Positions 22,640-34,869 of a DNA stretch of 64,000 bases are shown piece after piece. The stretch spans positions 55,521,600-55,585,599 of the forward strand of contig NC_082702.1 in the NCBI RefSeq assembly GCF_949987515.2. Reading direction: 5' to 3'. Positions within the stretch are counted from its first letter, which is position 1, and each line of letters starts with the position of its first letter. Source of the DNA: Delphinus delphis (Eukaryota > Chordata > Mammalia > Artiodactyla > Delphinidae). The translations under genes were made by a program, and so were the position numbers. The notes under the pieces were generated by a model. It did no database searches. It was not told the DNA's origin and saw only the letters and a list, made by a program, of their open reading frames with translations.

Positions 22640-22985
22640 AATCCAGAAACGTAGGTAGAGAGTACGGAGGGAAAAGGTGTAACCCACATCCAGAAATATC
22701 CATTAGTTGCATTGGGGTACGTTTCCTGACAATCTCTTTAGTAAATAATTTATATGAGTTCATAATTTCTATGTATCACAGGTCTGCCCCTGTTGTTTCT
22801 TATAAACTCTGCATGGGTATAATTTTTGTTACTTTTTCCAGCTTTTTATTAAGAAAGATTTCAAATATACGGAACAGTGGAAAAAAATAGGGCAACATAG
22901 TTTGTGTCCCCACCATCTAGATTCGAATACTGTTAACGTTTGCCAGTCTTTGAGCTTGTTTTATTGGCTGTATAATATTCCATGA
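22640..22985 (-). mobile_element. Probable old L1M fragment
   Basis: AT-rich, with 'ttttattaagaaagatttca' and 'ggctgtataatattcc' blocks that fit diverged antisense L1 3' sequence. Confidence 0.4.
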
Positions 22986-22989
22986 CAGT

Positions 22990-23075
22990 AGGTGTACTTG
23001 AACTCAGTCAGTTACTGAACAAATATTTATTAAGTGGCTACTCTGTGCCCAGCGATCTCCTAGGCACTGGGGCCA
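22990..23075 (+). repeat. MIR/L2 fragment
   Basis: 'gaacaaatatttattaagtg' and 'gctactctgtgcccagcgat' match the common MIR/L2 motif. Confidence 0.6.
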
Positions 23076-23230
23076 CGTCAGGGAAGCGTAGGCCTGCGTT
23101 TCCTGAGCGGGCGTTCAGTGCGGAACGTAGCCAGACCAAGGAGCCAACAGCCAGCAGGCGAAGGGGAATTTCTAACGTGCAACTCAGCCTTCCCGGGAGC
23201 TCAGGGCACCCTTGAGAAGGGGGAAAGTTC

Positions 23231-23480
23231 TCTACGGGGACTTTTGGGTTTTGTGTGTGTGTGTGTTTGTGTGTATTTTTAATTTTATTGGAGTAGAGTT
23301 GATTTACAATGTCATGTTAGTTTCAGGTGGACAACATAGCGATTCAGTTATACATATATACATAGTCTTCTTTTTCAGATTCTTTTCCCATATAGGTTAT
23401 TACAGAATGCTGAGTAGTGTTCCCTGAGCTGTACAGTAGGTCCTTGTTGGTTATCTAGTTTATATATTCTACAGGGACTT
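23231..23480 (-). mobile_element. Short L1 3' end with 13-bp target-site duplication
   Basis: Body about 23244-23467, plus-strand motifs 'ttgatttacaatgtcatgtt' and 'ctgtacagtaggtccttgtt'. Flanks 'tctacggggactt' and 'tctacagggactt' differ at one base. A GT microsatellite-like tail edge lies at 23252-23275. Confidence 0.9.
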
Positions 23481-24055
23481 CGGCCATCAGTTCGGGGCCC
23501 ACTTCCTCAGTATGATGGAGTCATCAGGGCATCCCCCAGCCCGTGGGAAACCAGTGCCAAGTGGTCCCTGACTTTTTTCAGCCACGTCTCCACAACAGCC
23601 ACCGGCTGTGGGTAGGATGCCACCGCAGCAGGGCCCAGCCCAGTGGTCCCCAAAGGCTGACCACATGCCAAAGCAGGCCTGTTTAAGCATTTGCACAGTC
23701 CAAAGCAAACAGACAGGAAGGGACATGGGAGACGCAAAAGCGTACTCACAAAGTGGGGCTGATCCCATTAAAAAAAAAAAATTCCGAGATGGTTGATTTC
23801 CTTTGCTTTTGGTGCTAACGTGTCTCTTGCTCGGTGCTAAATGGCAGTAGTTGTAAGTGGTACTTTAGAAGTTGTCCTTTCTTGGTCAGACAAAGAGTTG
23901 GCAACCCTCTGTTAATTCCCAAAACTGGGGAAAAAGAAGAATTACTAATCTATGACATCTAAGGGCTGGGAGCTGCCACTGGGTCCATCTCACTCACTCA
24001 CAGAGGATGGGAATGGCCAAGGCATCGTGACCCTTTCCTGCCTTCTCACCTACAA
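23481..24055. other. No recognised feature
   Basis: Unique-looking sequence between two L1 insertions; a run of A at 23769-23780 is the only simple repeat. Confidence 0.4.
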
Positions 24056-24632
24056 CTTGAATTTTTTTTTCTCTTAATTTATTTTATTGAAGTATAGTTG
24101 ATTTACAGTGTTGTGTGAATTTATACCTTACAATACAGTGATTCAGTTATACATATATCTACATTCTTTTTCATATATTTTTCCATGATGGTTTATCACA
24201 GGCTATCGTATGTAGTTCCCTGTGCTATACAGTAGGACCTCATTGTTTATCCATTCTGTGTATAGTAGTTTGCATCACTAACCCCAAACTCCCACTCCAT
24301 CCCTCCCCCACCCCCTCCCCCTTGGCAACCGCAAGTCTGTTCTCTATGTCTGTGAGTCTGTTTCGTAGAGAAATTCTTTTGTGCCATATTTTAGATTCCA
24401 CAGATAAGTGATATCATCTGGTATTTGTCTTTCTCTTTCTGACTTCTCTTAGTATGATCATCTCCAGGTCCATCCATGTTGCCGCAAATGGCATTCTTTC
24501 ATTCTTTTTTATGGCTGAGTAATATTCCATTGTATATATGTACCACATCTTCTTTATCCATTCATCTGTCGATGGACATTTAGGTTATTTCCATGTCTTG
24601 GCTATTGTGAATAGTATGCAGGTTGAATTTCT
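24056..24632 (-). mobile_element. L1 3'-end insertion
   Basis: Body about 24066-24620. It covers the L1 3' UTR and the last part of ORF2 on the minus strand ('ttatggctgagtaatattcc' on plus). Flanks 'cttgaattt' and 'gttgaattt' suggest the target duplication. Confidence 0.9.
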
Positions 24633-24639
24633 TACCGTC

Positions 24640-26120
24640 CAGCCTGTCCCAGTGTCCATGGGCCCCAGGCCTCAAGGGGGAGGGGCATTCTCACCTGGGA
24701 GATAGGTGAGCCACCTCTGTCAGTGAGAGAGGGGGGAAAGGATGCTCGTGGCTTCCAGGGATACAGTTCTCTGGGACGTGTGGCAGGGGCACCTTTATGC
24801 CAGCCCTCCAAACGAGGAAACTGAGGCACGGAAGGGTTTGCGCCCTGTGCCCGAGGAGAACAGAGCCGGGCGCCAAAGCCTGTGCCTCCCTTCCACAAGG
24901 GGTCCCGATTTCACCAATCAGGAAAATTCAAAAATAATAATCTGGGGGGAACAAGTGCAGGTAAGACACCTTTTTATTTGGCCCAGGCAGAAACACTTTT
25001 CAAAAGCCAAAAAAACCTGAGGTTCCCCTATCACAGCATTTTATTCAAGGAACGAGTACTGTAATGCGCACACACGCGGATGACCTCAGAGGAGGTACCA
25101 GCTGCCCCCTCACGCTGACATATTCTAAACGCTCAGGGGCCCTATTTTGCTCCTCTTTTTTGAGCTCCCGGTGGCCAAACTGCTTGATTCAAATCCCAGC
25201 TCCTCCGCCTGCCAGTCCTGAGACTGTGGCCCAGGTCTGACCTGCCTGGGGCCTCATTTTCCTCATCTGTAAAACGGGGACAGGAAGACAGCCCTTCGAC
25301 AGGCTCTCGCGTGGGGTGAGTGCCCGGAAGTGATGGTCACTTTTGTTCCCGGTCCTGAAGCAGGGACCTGGCTGGGCTCAGGACGGGGAGGCTGGGGGGA
25401 GTGTGAGCGAGGAAAGTGGGAGGCTGGCCAAGGTCAACTCTACTGACTTCCGGCTCCACCAAGGCATCCGAGCCGCCTCTGTCCAAGGCACCGAAGGGTG
25501 ACCTCCCCTCGGGCTCCCCGGTTCCACAGGCACAATTCAGCGTCTTCCTCGGGCTCCGCGGAACTTTTTCCTCTAAACAATAAGTGCTGAGCTCCTGTGC
25601 TTCCTCCCCCACAAGGGCGGCATCGCACATCCGCTGCGTTTGGCCGGGATGGACGCCGCGGAGGCCAAGGCATGGGGGATGGGCTCCGTCCAGGAGCGGA
25701 GCTGCAGACTCGGAGGGGTGGGGGTGTGTGTGGCCCGACACCAGGTCCCTCCCAGGACAGTCGCCCGGAGGACGCCGTCCAACCCGGCGGGGCCTTCAGT
25801 GACGACATGATATCAGAGGAGAACTTGATGAGAATGTGGAAATTTCCACAGAATGCGAGTCTGGGTCTGGTTCCTTGGACTTCTGAATGATCAGAGGTCG
25901 TTAGAGCTCAGAGCGCAGCATGCGGTCAGGATCCGTGTTCCCACGTGGGTGCTTAGATGATCATAAAGCCATCCATTCATTCAGCAAGACTGTGATCGAG
26001 CAGCTGCTCTCCACTGCGCCCTGGAGGGGACCACAGCAGACAGGACAGGTGTGCGCCCTGATTTCCTGGAGTCTCAGTCCAGAGGGAGCCCCTACTTATT
26101 TATTTTTTAAGTGTTTACAG
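24640..26120. other. Unique DNA with two MIR remnants
   Basis: 24795-24865 ('aaacgaggaaactgaggcac') and 25175-25305 ('cctcattttcctcatctgta') are MIR. 25430-25800 is GC-rich with scattered CpG and long chance frames on both strands. No gene is seen. Confidence 0.45.
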
Positions 26121-26129
26121 CGGCTCAAC

Positions 26130-26296
26130 TTTTTTTTTTTTTAATTTATTTTGTCCGCCCCGGGTCTTAGTTGCAGCACGTGGGATGTTTAGTTATAGCA
26201 TGCATACGGGATCTAGTTCCCCGATCAGGGATCGAACCTGGGCCCCCTGCATTGGGAGCACGGAGTCTTACCCACTGGACCACCAGGGAAGTCCCG
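26130..26296 (-). mobile_element. CHR-type SINE, short form
   Basis: T-rich tail from 26130, head at the right end ('ccaccagggaagtccc', plus strand), B-box region 'agggatcgaacctgggcccc'. Possible flanking 'gggagcccc' copies at 26084 and 26298. Confidence 0.9.
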
Positions 26297-26384
26297 GGGG
26301 AGCCCCCCTTTAAACAAGAGCTTGGCAGTTCCGTGGGTGGTAAAGACTGTGTTCAGAAGATCTGGTGGAAAAGCAAGGTAAGAG

Positions 26385-27118
26385 CAGCGAGAAGCCCCAT
26401 CACCCCCACTAGGACGGCCACAGTCGGAAAGATGGACAGTCACAAGTGTTGGCGAGGATGCAGAGAAATCAGAACCAGCATGCACTGCTGCTGGGACTGG
26501 AAACTGGTGCAGCTGCCTGGGAAGACAGCCTGGCAGCTCCTGAAAAGGTTAAACATAGAGTGACCACGTGACTCGGGCATTCCACTCCTAGGTATCTACC
26601 CAAGACAAACGGAAACGCCCCCACACGGAAAAGTGTCCACAACTGTTCACAGCAGCACTATTCACAATAGCCTCAAAGTGGAAACGACCCAAATATCCAT
26701 CCATGGGTAAATGAATAAACAAAATGTGGTCTGTCCGCGCACTGGGCTGCTATTCAGCCGTGAAAAGGAATGCAGCACAGGCTGGGACGTGGATGAACCT
26801 TGAAAACATCCTACTAAGTGAAAGAAGCCAGTTACAGAAGACCCACATACTGTGATTCCACTTGTGCGCAATGTCAAGAATAGGAAAATCCATAGAGACA
26901 GAAAGTAGATGAGTGTTTGCCAGAGCTGGGGGGCAGGGAGAATGGGGGTTGACACTAAAGGATATAGGGTTTCTCTGGGGGGCGGTGAAAATGTTCTGGA
27001 ATTACCTAGTGCTAATGGTTACACACCCTTGTGAATACATTTTTAAAAAGACTGCTGAATTGTACACTTTAAAACTGTGAATTTTATAGTATATGAATTA
27101 TAGCTCAACATTAAAAAA
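26385..27118 (+). mobile_element. Old L1M 3' end with A-tail
   Basis: 'tgttggcgaggatgcagaga', 'ctgctgctgggactggaaac', 'cacagcagcactattcacaa' and 'gaaaatgttctggaattacc' lead to a terminal A-run at about 27112. This is ORF2 C-terminal relic plus 3' UTR, with many stops. Confidence 0.85.
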
Positions 27119-27189
27119 AGCAGAGAGAAGGGCCGGGAAACGGGCGCTTTCAATCTTTTAAGGATCTCTCCACACGTAAGTCCTGGAAA

Positions 27190-28120
27190 GTGTATAAAAT
27201 ATTCATTCCTTTGAAACTTTCCAGGCTTTCACAGGCCACAGAGCTGTGGCCCGTTCTTCGTGATCTTCTTGCTAGCGGTTATTTCTGTGGCCTGGGCCGT
27301 CCAGGGATGGTGCTAGCGCATTTTGAGCACAGTAAGGGCTCAGAAAACGCACGCGTGTCAGAAGCCACAGGGATGTCTGAGACAGTCACCTCTTTGCTTT
27401 ACTTCGGAGGTCTGAATTCCATTCAAACCCTTCTGTCCTTCAAAGCCAGCCCTTGTTGGACCCTCTCCACTTAAATGTATATATAGCCTTTTAAGGAAAG
27501 AGAACAGAGTGGGTACTGCCAGGTACCGTTGGGCAGGTTGTTCACTGTGCAAGCAGCATTGATTGAACATTTGCGATACACCAGAAAGTGTACTGAGCTC
27601 ATTTTCTACGATGAACTTTGTTTAATCTTCACATTCACCCTTGGGTGAGAGTTGTTACTCTCAGTTTATGAAGGCAGGAGCCTTGGGAAATTTCATGATT
27701 CTCCCTAATTCCCACTCCTTTCACAGCTGTGCTGGGAGGGATGCAACTCCGGCAGGAGCCTTCCTGCAAAGCAGGCCCTGTCTGACCACTGGGAGGAGCC
27801 AGAGTTCTCCACCACCCCAGGCCTCTCCATGCCTAGAGCTGGTCTTACTTAGCTGGAGGAAGTGCAGTGGTTAGACGCTCGCACCAGGGGTCAACAGGAC
27901 CTGGGTCCAACCTAGCTGGCTCTGTTCTCATGCAAGTTGTTGAATCTCTCTGCTTCACAATCCTGTGCTGGTTGTGTTTCCCCATCAGTCCATGAGGGCA
28001 GGGGCCCAGCCGTCCCATTCACAGCAGTACCCAGCGCCTGGTGCGTTCCCTGGCACGCAGTAAGCACGTAATTAATATTTTTTTGAACAAATGAGTGAAT
28101 GAGTGAATGAATGTGTCCTG
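27190..28120 (+). repeat. MIR and L2 fragments in otherwise unique DNA
   Basis: 27550-27690 MIR-like ('gattgaacatttgcgataca'); 27860-27970 MIR ('agtgcagtggttagacgctc'); 27985-28115 L2 3' end ('gcgcctggtgcgttccctgg' then 'aatgagtgaatgagtgaatg'). Confidence 0.6.
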
Positions 28121-29050
28121 CTCAGTGCTGGGGGCTGGGCTGAGACTGCAGGATGGGCCCCTGGAAGTCACCAGACCCCTGGTAGAAGAGGCCACAGCCG
28201 CCGGGTGCCCCATCCTGGCAGAGGTCAGAGTCTCCATGGGTGGTCCCACCCTGGGGTGTGATCAGAACAAAGCCCAGAAAACACAGCTGTAGGGCCCCCG
28301 CGTGGTGGGGGGGGCGGGGAGCGGAGCGGGGGGGAGTCCTGGCCTCTCCTGTTTAGCGGCCTTGCCTGCACCGTGACCTTCCCCACCTGGCCCCGTCCAT
28401 CTCGCAGGCTGCCCCGGGCCACCAGGGAGCCTTTCGCACGGAGAGGGGACCTTCTCCATCTGCAGGGCCTCCTGGGACTTGCATCTCCAGCTCTCCAGTT
28501 ACATTCCATTCACAAAAAACAATCTAGATCTTAAGACGTATGAGCGCATTAAAAGGAAAGAAGCGAGGTGGAAAAATGAGCTCAGGGAGTCAGCAAGCTG
28601 GGACTGGGGCACCGGAAGTGGCTGCTCCGCCCCCCTTTCCGCCCACCCGCACACATGCCAGCCGGGGAGCCTTTCCATCTGCCGTGTGGGCTGCCCGAGC
28701 TGTGGAGATGGGGGGAGTGGCCCGAGAGGCAAAGAGTTTCAGAGGTGGAGGCCCCCTACCCCTCCACCAACCGTTCCATTCTTCCCTCTCAACCGGGGCT
28801 GCCGGGGACTGTCGGGCAGGTCGTTCATTCTGCGCGAAGACCTGGCTCCGTCCAGCAAGCCGCGTGCCCTGGCGTGGGGTTCTGTGGCCCAGCGGAGCAT
28901 CTTTTCCTAACACACAAAGGCACCACCTGGGCTAGTGGTCCTGGCTCCTGTATCTTTACTTCTAAGATGCTTAAAACAGAACTTTGCTAAGTGTGACTCC
29001 GCTTCCACCACCCCCACCCCCACTCTGAGACTCTCCATGGTTCCCACTGA
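28120..29050. other. GC-rich unique DNA, no gene recognised
   Basis: Chance open frames on both strands (up to about 140 codons) lack homology or splice context. A G-run occurs at about 28307-28335. Confidence 0.4.
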
Positions 29051-29059
29051 CCTACAGGA

Positions 29060-30060
29060 TAAAAATTAGAATAATAATAACATAGCGCTCACACTGCCTA
29101 ATCATTTACGGTATGCCCAGACTGCGCTAAGGGATTTTGCGTGCAATGCCTCTTCCCCCATCACGTGCAGTCTTTATATTACCAAGCATAACACATATAT
29201 AGAAAACTGCACAAAACATCTATGTACCGTCTAACAAACTATAAACACATTTAACCTTCATTACCGTCCCATTTTCCAGAGGAGGAGACTGAGATGCAGA
29301 GGGTAAGTTGCAGGCCTGAGATCACACAGTGAATGGCAGAGGCAGGATTAAACCCAGGCCTCCGGCTGCATCAACCCACGGGGATCCTGTGCTGGCTCGG
29401 CTCACGGAATCCTCACAACCCCCTGCCAGGGGCTTCTCTCCTTGTGCCCATTTTCCAGATGGGACAGGGAGGTCAGAGAGCTCAGTCACTTCCTTGTCCA
29501 GGGCTCGAGGCCCAGCGTGGAGGATACCAGATCACACCACCACACTGTGCCTCTGCGCACAGTAGGTGCTGGATAAATGCCCATGTGAGTGAGGGTTGGG
29601 TGCAGTAATGGGCACCAGTGCCCGGGCCCTCTCCAGGAAGTTTTGTGAGAGGCAGAGGGGGTCCGCAGTCCCTGGGAGGCCGGGTCAGACATGGAGGCTG
29701 ATGTGGGGGCCTTTACCCCTTAAGTTGCTCCCCTCTCCCCGACTTTCCTCTTCCCCCAGAAGAAGCTTGTTTCAGGACGGAGTCCCAAGGTTGCTGTCCT
29801 TTGCCTCCCACTGGCCCCTCTGGAGCAGGCTCCCCGCCTGCACCTCCTCATGCCCCAGTGTGCTTTGCACACAGTAGGGCCTAGATGGACTGAATTCCAA
29901 ACAGCGGGGTCATCTCTGCCACTGGGAGAGCCCGTGTTCACACCCCACCCCCGGCCTTGCCACCTTGAGAAAACGACTTGGCTGCTCTGGCCCTCAGTTT
30001 CCTCACCTGAAAAATGGGATGAACACCTCGCCCTAGGTTTGTTGTGTGGCTGACACCACC
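29060..30060 (+). repeat. Cluster of MIR-class fragments
   Basis: 29060-29165 and 29260-29370 look like two parts of one MIR split by AT-rich DNA ('cccattttccagaggaggag'). 29445-29480 and 29915-30055 ('cctcagtttcctcacctgaa') are further copies. Confidence 0.6.
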
Positions 30061-30171
30061 GACTCTGTGCAGTGTCCCTGCGAGGGTGTTGGCACCTGTG
30101 GCGACAGCTCTGTCCCCGTCGTCACGTGGCAGCACACACAGATCTGGTGGCTTAAACAAAATCAGGGGCGA

Positions 30172-30505
30172 GGGGCTTCCCTGGTGGCGCAGTGGTTACG
30201 AATCCTCCTGCCAATGCAGGGGACAGGGGTTCGAGCCCTGGTCCAGGAAGATCCCACGTGCCGCGGAGCAACTAAGCCCGTGCACCACAACTACTGAGCC
30301 CGCGCTCTAGGGCCCGAGAGCCACAACTGCTGAAGCCCTTGTGCTAGAGCCCGTGCTCCGCAACAAGAGAAGCCACCGCCATGAGAAGCCCTCGCACCGC
30401 AACAAAGAGTAGCCCCTGCTCGCCGCAACTAGAGAAAGCCCGCGCGCAGCAACGAAGAGCCAACGCAGCCAAAAATAAATAAATAAAATCTATTTAAAAA
30501 AAGAA
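30172..30505 (+). mobile_element. CHR-1-type SINE, long form
   Basis: Head 'ggggcttccctggtggcgca', B-box 'gggttcgagccctgg', body with repeated 'cacaactactgagcc'-type units, tail of AAATAAATAA. An A-rich simple stretch extends to about 30560. No clear target duplication. Confidence 0.95.
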
Positions 30506-30639
30506 CCTGCTGTATAAAAATAAATAAAAATAAAAGTCAAAAAAATAATTAAAAAATAAAGAAGCCCAGAGGCTGTTCTTCACCTTGGATCCTCGTCCAC
30601 ATGTGGCCCCAGGAGCCTGATTCCTGTTAGGGGATTTTT

Positions 30640-31130
30640 TTTTTTTCTTCCTGTTGCATCTGTCAGTATCATAAATACTTGCAAGGGGAAGAAAAAAAAT
30701 TCCCCCAGACTTTACGTCAACACAAACAGCCCTAATTGGTCCTGGAGCCTCATAATTCTCGGATTGTCTTGACCATGTGTATCTAGGAAATTCACAGCAG
30801 CAAAGGTGAAGGGTGTTTTCATTCGTAAATTGAAGTGGAGGCTTTGTCTTCCCCTGAAATGTGGCTCCGGCTCCTTGCCTTGGGGCACTTTTTCTATGTG
30901 TGTGCAGAAATCTGACTTATCGCTTTCTTAGGGGAAAGGAGAAAATGCATGAATATTTAATTATTCTGCTGCCAGGAGGGGAGGGTTGGGAGCTAAATGA
31001 ATAAAGAGCTGGATTTTTCTTTTCAAAGGCCACGGCAGGATCCGACCTGGCCCTTCAGATTTACCCCGTCCTCCCGCCCTGTGTCATGTTGGGGGCCGCA
31101 GCTGTCATGTTCCTGCTACCCCGGCCGCTC
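30640..31130. other. Repeat-free AT-rich block, candidate conserved non-coding element
   Basis: No transposon motifs. Contains homeodomain-type cores ('tatttaattattctg', 'ccctaattggt') and GATA-like 'acttatcgc'. Sits in a gene-poor interval near a developmental gene's flank (GSE1 by synteny). Function is inference only. Confidence 0.3.
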
Positions 31131-31910
31131 TAGTTTTGGAAGGGATCAGCCGTAGGCGTGTTTGGGTCATTTCCGGTCGGTTCTTCTGGGCTCCTTGGCA
31201 TATTTTGTTTGGCTTGCGACAAACATAGGCGAAGGGGGTGGGGAAAGGGGAGGTAAGGTCCAAGCACATCTTTGGCCGAAGAACTGCTGGCCAACAGGGA
31301 AGGGGAACCTGTGGCTGATGAGGCTAGAACATTCTGCAGTGTGAAAGCCAAAAGATTCCAAAAGAAACATTCTGTAGTTTCCAGCCTGTAAGGGGAGGAA
31401 GAGGATTTCCTCTTTGGGCGGCTTCTGGGGGCTCTGGGGAGGGCCCCCCATCAGTGGCGGCCCCTCTGGCGGCCAGCACGGAGGGGTGGCGGCGGGGGCG
31501 GGGGACAGGAAACAGGTTCGGGAGTCTGGGCAGGACCAAATTTGGAGAAACTCAGGGGCAAGCATTTCAGCCCAGGCAGGAATAGGACTCTCTGTAAGGC
31601 AGAACACTCTCCCCCAGCGGTGGTCCTGGGGAGAGCTGCCTCTGCTTCTTGGGGGAGGGGGCTGTAAACTGAGGCACCAGCGTACCTTCACTTTGCAGAG
31701 AGAGTTTAAATGAGGACTGCATGTCGGGGGAGAATGACCGCAAGTACCTCTGGCCGAGCACATACTGTGTACCGCAGGCTTCCCTGCATCCTCGGCACAC
31801 ATCCCTGCAAGGGACGGGCCATTAGGTCCGTAAGACAGTTGTGGAAACCGTGGCTCAGAGAGGCACACGGGCTGACCCAGGCTCCGTAGAAAGAACCATC
31901 TCTTCCCCAG
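31130..31910. other. Unique DNA ending in a MIR remnant
   Basis: 31735-31890 carries 'gagcacatactgtgtaccgc' and 'ggaaaccgtggctcagagag' (MIR). A 233-codon minus-strand frame (31167-31868) overlaps it and has no recognisable domain. Confidence 0.45.
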
Positions 31911-32245
31911 TAGATGATTTTAAGTTGTACTATTCTCTGTTTAACAGCAGGAGGCCAGCTGTAAAGGCATTCTCTGTAAACTGTTGAACATAAAATAATG
32001 GAGAATTCAAATTTTTCATAACGATTAGGAATAATTCAGGCAATCGTGTTAGGCCCATTTTGTTATAGCGGGTCCCTTTCCTGCCATCTGACAGAAAATG
32101 GGCATAAATGATGCGCAAATAGCCCACCTTTCACGTCAATGAAACTGTAATAAAAATTCAAAAATGTTTTTAAATGATAAAGATGTTCACAGTGTGAACA
32201 GCATCCCCTCGGATATGGCACCTTGTGCAGTGCACAACCTAAACA
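31910..32245. other. Repeat-free AT-rich block, second candidate non-coding element
   Basis: Contains 'atgatgcgcaaatagcccac' (an octamer-like ATGCGCAAAT), 'gtcaatgaaactgtaataaa' and 'gttcacagtgtgaac', a near-palindrome. No repeat is recognised. Confidence 0.3.
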
Positions 32246-32454
32246 ACCGAACACGGCAGCCCTGATGAGTGAGCAGATTTGAACCCGGGGCTGTCTTTCC
32301 AGAGCCTGGGTACTGCCAGGCTCCTCCCATGGCTTAGCTGGCTCGCGATTTGGCCCCATCCCAGCTTCTCACTGCTAATGACAAAGAGCACTTGATGAAT
32401 CAGAAAGGAAGGAATAGAGGTGTAGGGATTAGATCCAGTTTTTATCACTCTCTC

Positions 32455-32530
32455 CCGAGTCCTAGCACAGGGCCTGGCATGCAGTGGGCTCCTTAAGGCA
32501 GCCTGAATGAATGATTGTGTGAATGAAAGC
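32455..32530 (+). repeat. L2 3' end fragment
   Basis: 'tagcacagggcctggcatgc' followed by 'gaatgaatgattgtgtgaat'. Confidence 0.65.
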
Positions 32531-32539
32531 TAAGTCCAC

Positions 32540-33590
32540 TCCTCTCCCCACCCCCTCGTCTGCATCCCGCACGGCCCTGAGCTCAGGGGTGGTGGCAGAT
32601 GGAGGGGCCACAATCTGAAACCCCACTGAGCCGAGGGAAGAGAGCCAGTTCCCACAGGCCCCGGGACACAGTGAGCCGTGTGAAAGCCGCCGGCCAGAGC
32701 CTCTTGTAATCAGGGACAATGCTTGGCCCTCATTCCCGAAGGACATCCCGGGGTCTCCGGAGGCTGGACCAGTCCTGCCAAGTGCTCTGGCCTTCTGCCC
32801 GCCCAGCGCCGCCTGGTGAGGGTGGGGCCCACCTGGCGACTCCTTCCTTCCAGCTGCTGGCTCCGGGGGTTCCGGCCACGCTTTCCTGTGGCCGCCCCTT
32901 CTCTTCCCGGCCCCCACCCTGCTGGCCTTGCTGCTCCAGTTTCTGCCTGCCACCAGCCCCGGCCTTTCTGGGCTGTCCCTCTGGGGCACGGGGCTGGGGG
33001 CCTCAGCCCCCCACGAGGGGGTGACAGCTCTGGCTCTGTGCAGCCGACTCGTGTGTCACGCTCGCTGAGGGTGGGTCTTGAGACAGCAGTGCTCCCCTGT
33101 GTGATGGGACCGTGTGGACGGCCTTTGCACTCACTCCCTCAGGCCTCGCGCGGCGGTCCTTGCATAGGCTGGGGTCATTATCCCAACTTCACAGGTGGGG
33201 AAACTGAGGCTCTGAGAGCTTGAGGGACTTGACAGGGTCACAGTAAGTTTATCAGAGGCAGTCAAGGTTTGAGCCCAAGCACGTCTGCCTCCAAACTGGG
33301 AGTGTCTAAGCATTCTGCCTTCCTGCCCTGCACACCCCAGGGCTTCAGCCCGCGCACCCACGCTGCATCTGGGATTCTCACCCCTGGTGGAGATGCCCAG
33401 GACTGTGCTGGAAGCAGAGGGAACGTTCCCCTTGCCCCACCCCCACCAGCTCCTGGCTCCAGTGACATCCAACAGAACACCCTAAATGGGCCAGGAAGTG
33501 GGATGAACTTTGCCCAAACAGTGTTCTTATGGGGGAGACCAGAAGCGGTCGTGTTGCTTCCTTCTGAAGTTTCTCCAGGACAGACCCCGG
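32540..33590. other. GC-rich unique DNA with one MIR
   Basis: 33170-33265 is MIR ('caggtggggaaactgaggct'). The rest holds only chance frames, such as plus 32723-33223 and the mirrored pair around 33262-33922. Confidence 0.45.
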
Positions 33591-33591
33591 G

Positions 33592-33592
<1 letters not shown>

Positions 33593-33622
<30 letters not shown>
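33593..33622 (+). repeat. (GT)n microsatellite
   Basis: About 14 uninterrupted GT units following a G-run. Confidence 0.95.
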
Positions 33623-33624
<2 letters not shown>

Positions 33625-33904
33625 CCGATGTCTCCTCAGAGCCTGGCTGTCAGAGCGAAGAGGGGGCGGACAGTGGGAGGGGTTGGAAGGAGAAGAGAGG
33701 GGAAGGCAGGCAGGGAACACGCTCAAGCCACAAGGCCGGGAGGGGGGGGCGGTGGTTATGAGAGAGAAGGCATGGCTCCTCCAGTGGGGGTCGCCGGGGC
33801 ATGGGGACCGTGTCTGCCCCCCAGATCCCCAGGGAAGCCCTGTCAGTGGGAGCCACTGTGCTGTGGAGGAGAGAGCCCTGGCCCGGGGTGGGCAGGAGAA
33901 CCTC

Positions 33905-34065
33905 AGTGCTGACACTTGCTAACAGTTGCGTTCCTGGGTGGATGTACTGCCACCCTGACCCTCAGTCTCTTCATCTGGAAAGTGAGCAGAACATAGTTCC
34001 TACCTCGTGGGTGGTTGTGAGGAGTAGATAAGCCAGCAAGACGAAATTAGCGGCCTCCTCAGTGC
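33905..34065 (+). repeat. MIR fragment
   Basis: 'ctcagtctcttcatctggaa' then 'tacctcgtgggtggttgtga' is a MIR 3' half. Confidence 0.7.
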
Positions 34066-34139
34066 TCATACACATTAGGAAGAAAAGGAAGAAGGCTCAG
34101 GCCATCCCAAAAGGTCAGTTTGAGGGCTGAGGGAAAGAA

Positions 34140-34860
34140 TTCTCCATTTCCTCCAGGGCCTGGCCTCGCTTTGGCCCCACTTCCTGTCCCAATCTGGCCA
34201 ATCAGGCCTGCCCAGATTTAACCCCTCCCCTGCCCAAAGTCACCTCAGCCATTTGGGCAGGGCCTGACCTCGCCCATTTGGTTTAATTGGCCTCAGCCTG
34301 CATTTTAAGGCAAAAGTAGACCTCTCTGGGTACCATCCAGGACGGTCTCCCCACGCTGCACAGCTGCGGCACCCCCGACCCTTCCAGTCGCTCCGAGTTC
34401 CTGGTGCTCTAAGGCTCAAGGTCAGGGTCATGTAGCTCACTTCCTCTCCCTGCAAGTCTGGACCCCATTTCCTTGTCCATGGAGCAGCTCAGGCGACCTG
34501 AACCTCCTTCCAGCTCCACCTCCCACAAGGTCCTCACTCAGGGTGACACTTACCTCCACCTCTGCCATCTTCCTAGAAAAGTCTCAGGGAAGGGCTTTGA
34601 TTGGTCTTGGTTAGGTCACATGGCCATCCTGGCACCAATCACAGTGGCTAGGAGAATGGGAACCAGTGATTGGCCCAGACTGGGTCACATGTTCTCCCCT
34701 GTTGCAGAGGGACAAGAGCAAAATACTGTGATTGGCACCTGCCCCCAGAACCTCAGGGTTGGGGCGGGAGAAGCCACTCCCCCAAGTCAGGGACGCAGTT
34801 GTGCAGTTCTTGAGGAAAGGCCAAACGCCAGATGTCCACACTTAGGCTAAGTCCAAGGTG
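34140..34860. other. CCAAT-box-rich stretch, partly an old repeat
   Basis: Seven CCAAT/ATTGG pentamers: 34189, 34198, 34286, 34600, 34635, 34669 and 34731. The last four sit in a block ('ggtcacatggccatcctggc', 'agtgattggcccagactggg') that looks like an old dispersed mammalian repeat. No start site, CpG island or gene follows. Confidence 0.4.
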
Positions 34861-34869
34861 GGGTGAAGC

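Noticed and set aside
30172..30300. tRNA gene suggested by A/B-box-like motifs
   Set aside because: The motifs are the tRNA-Glu-derived heads of CHR SINEs, followed by SINE bodies and A-tails, with no tRNA cloverleaf. The same applies to the other ten SINE copies.
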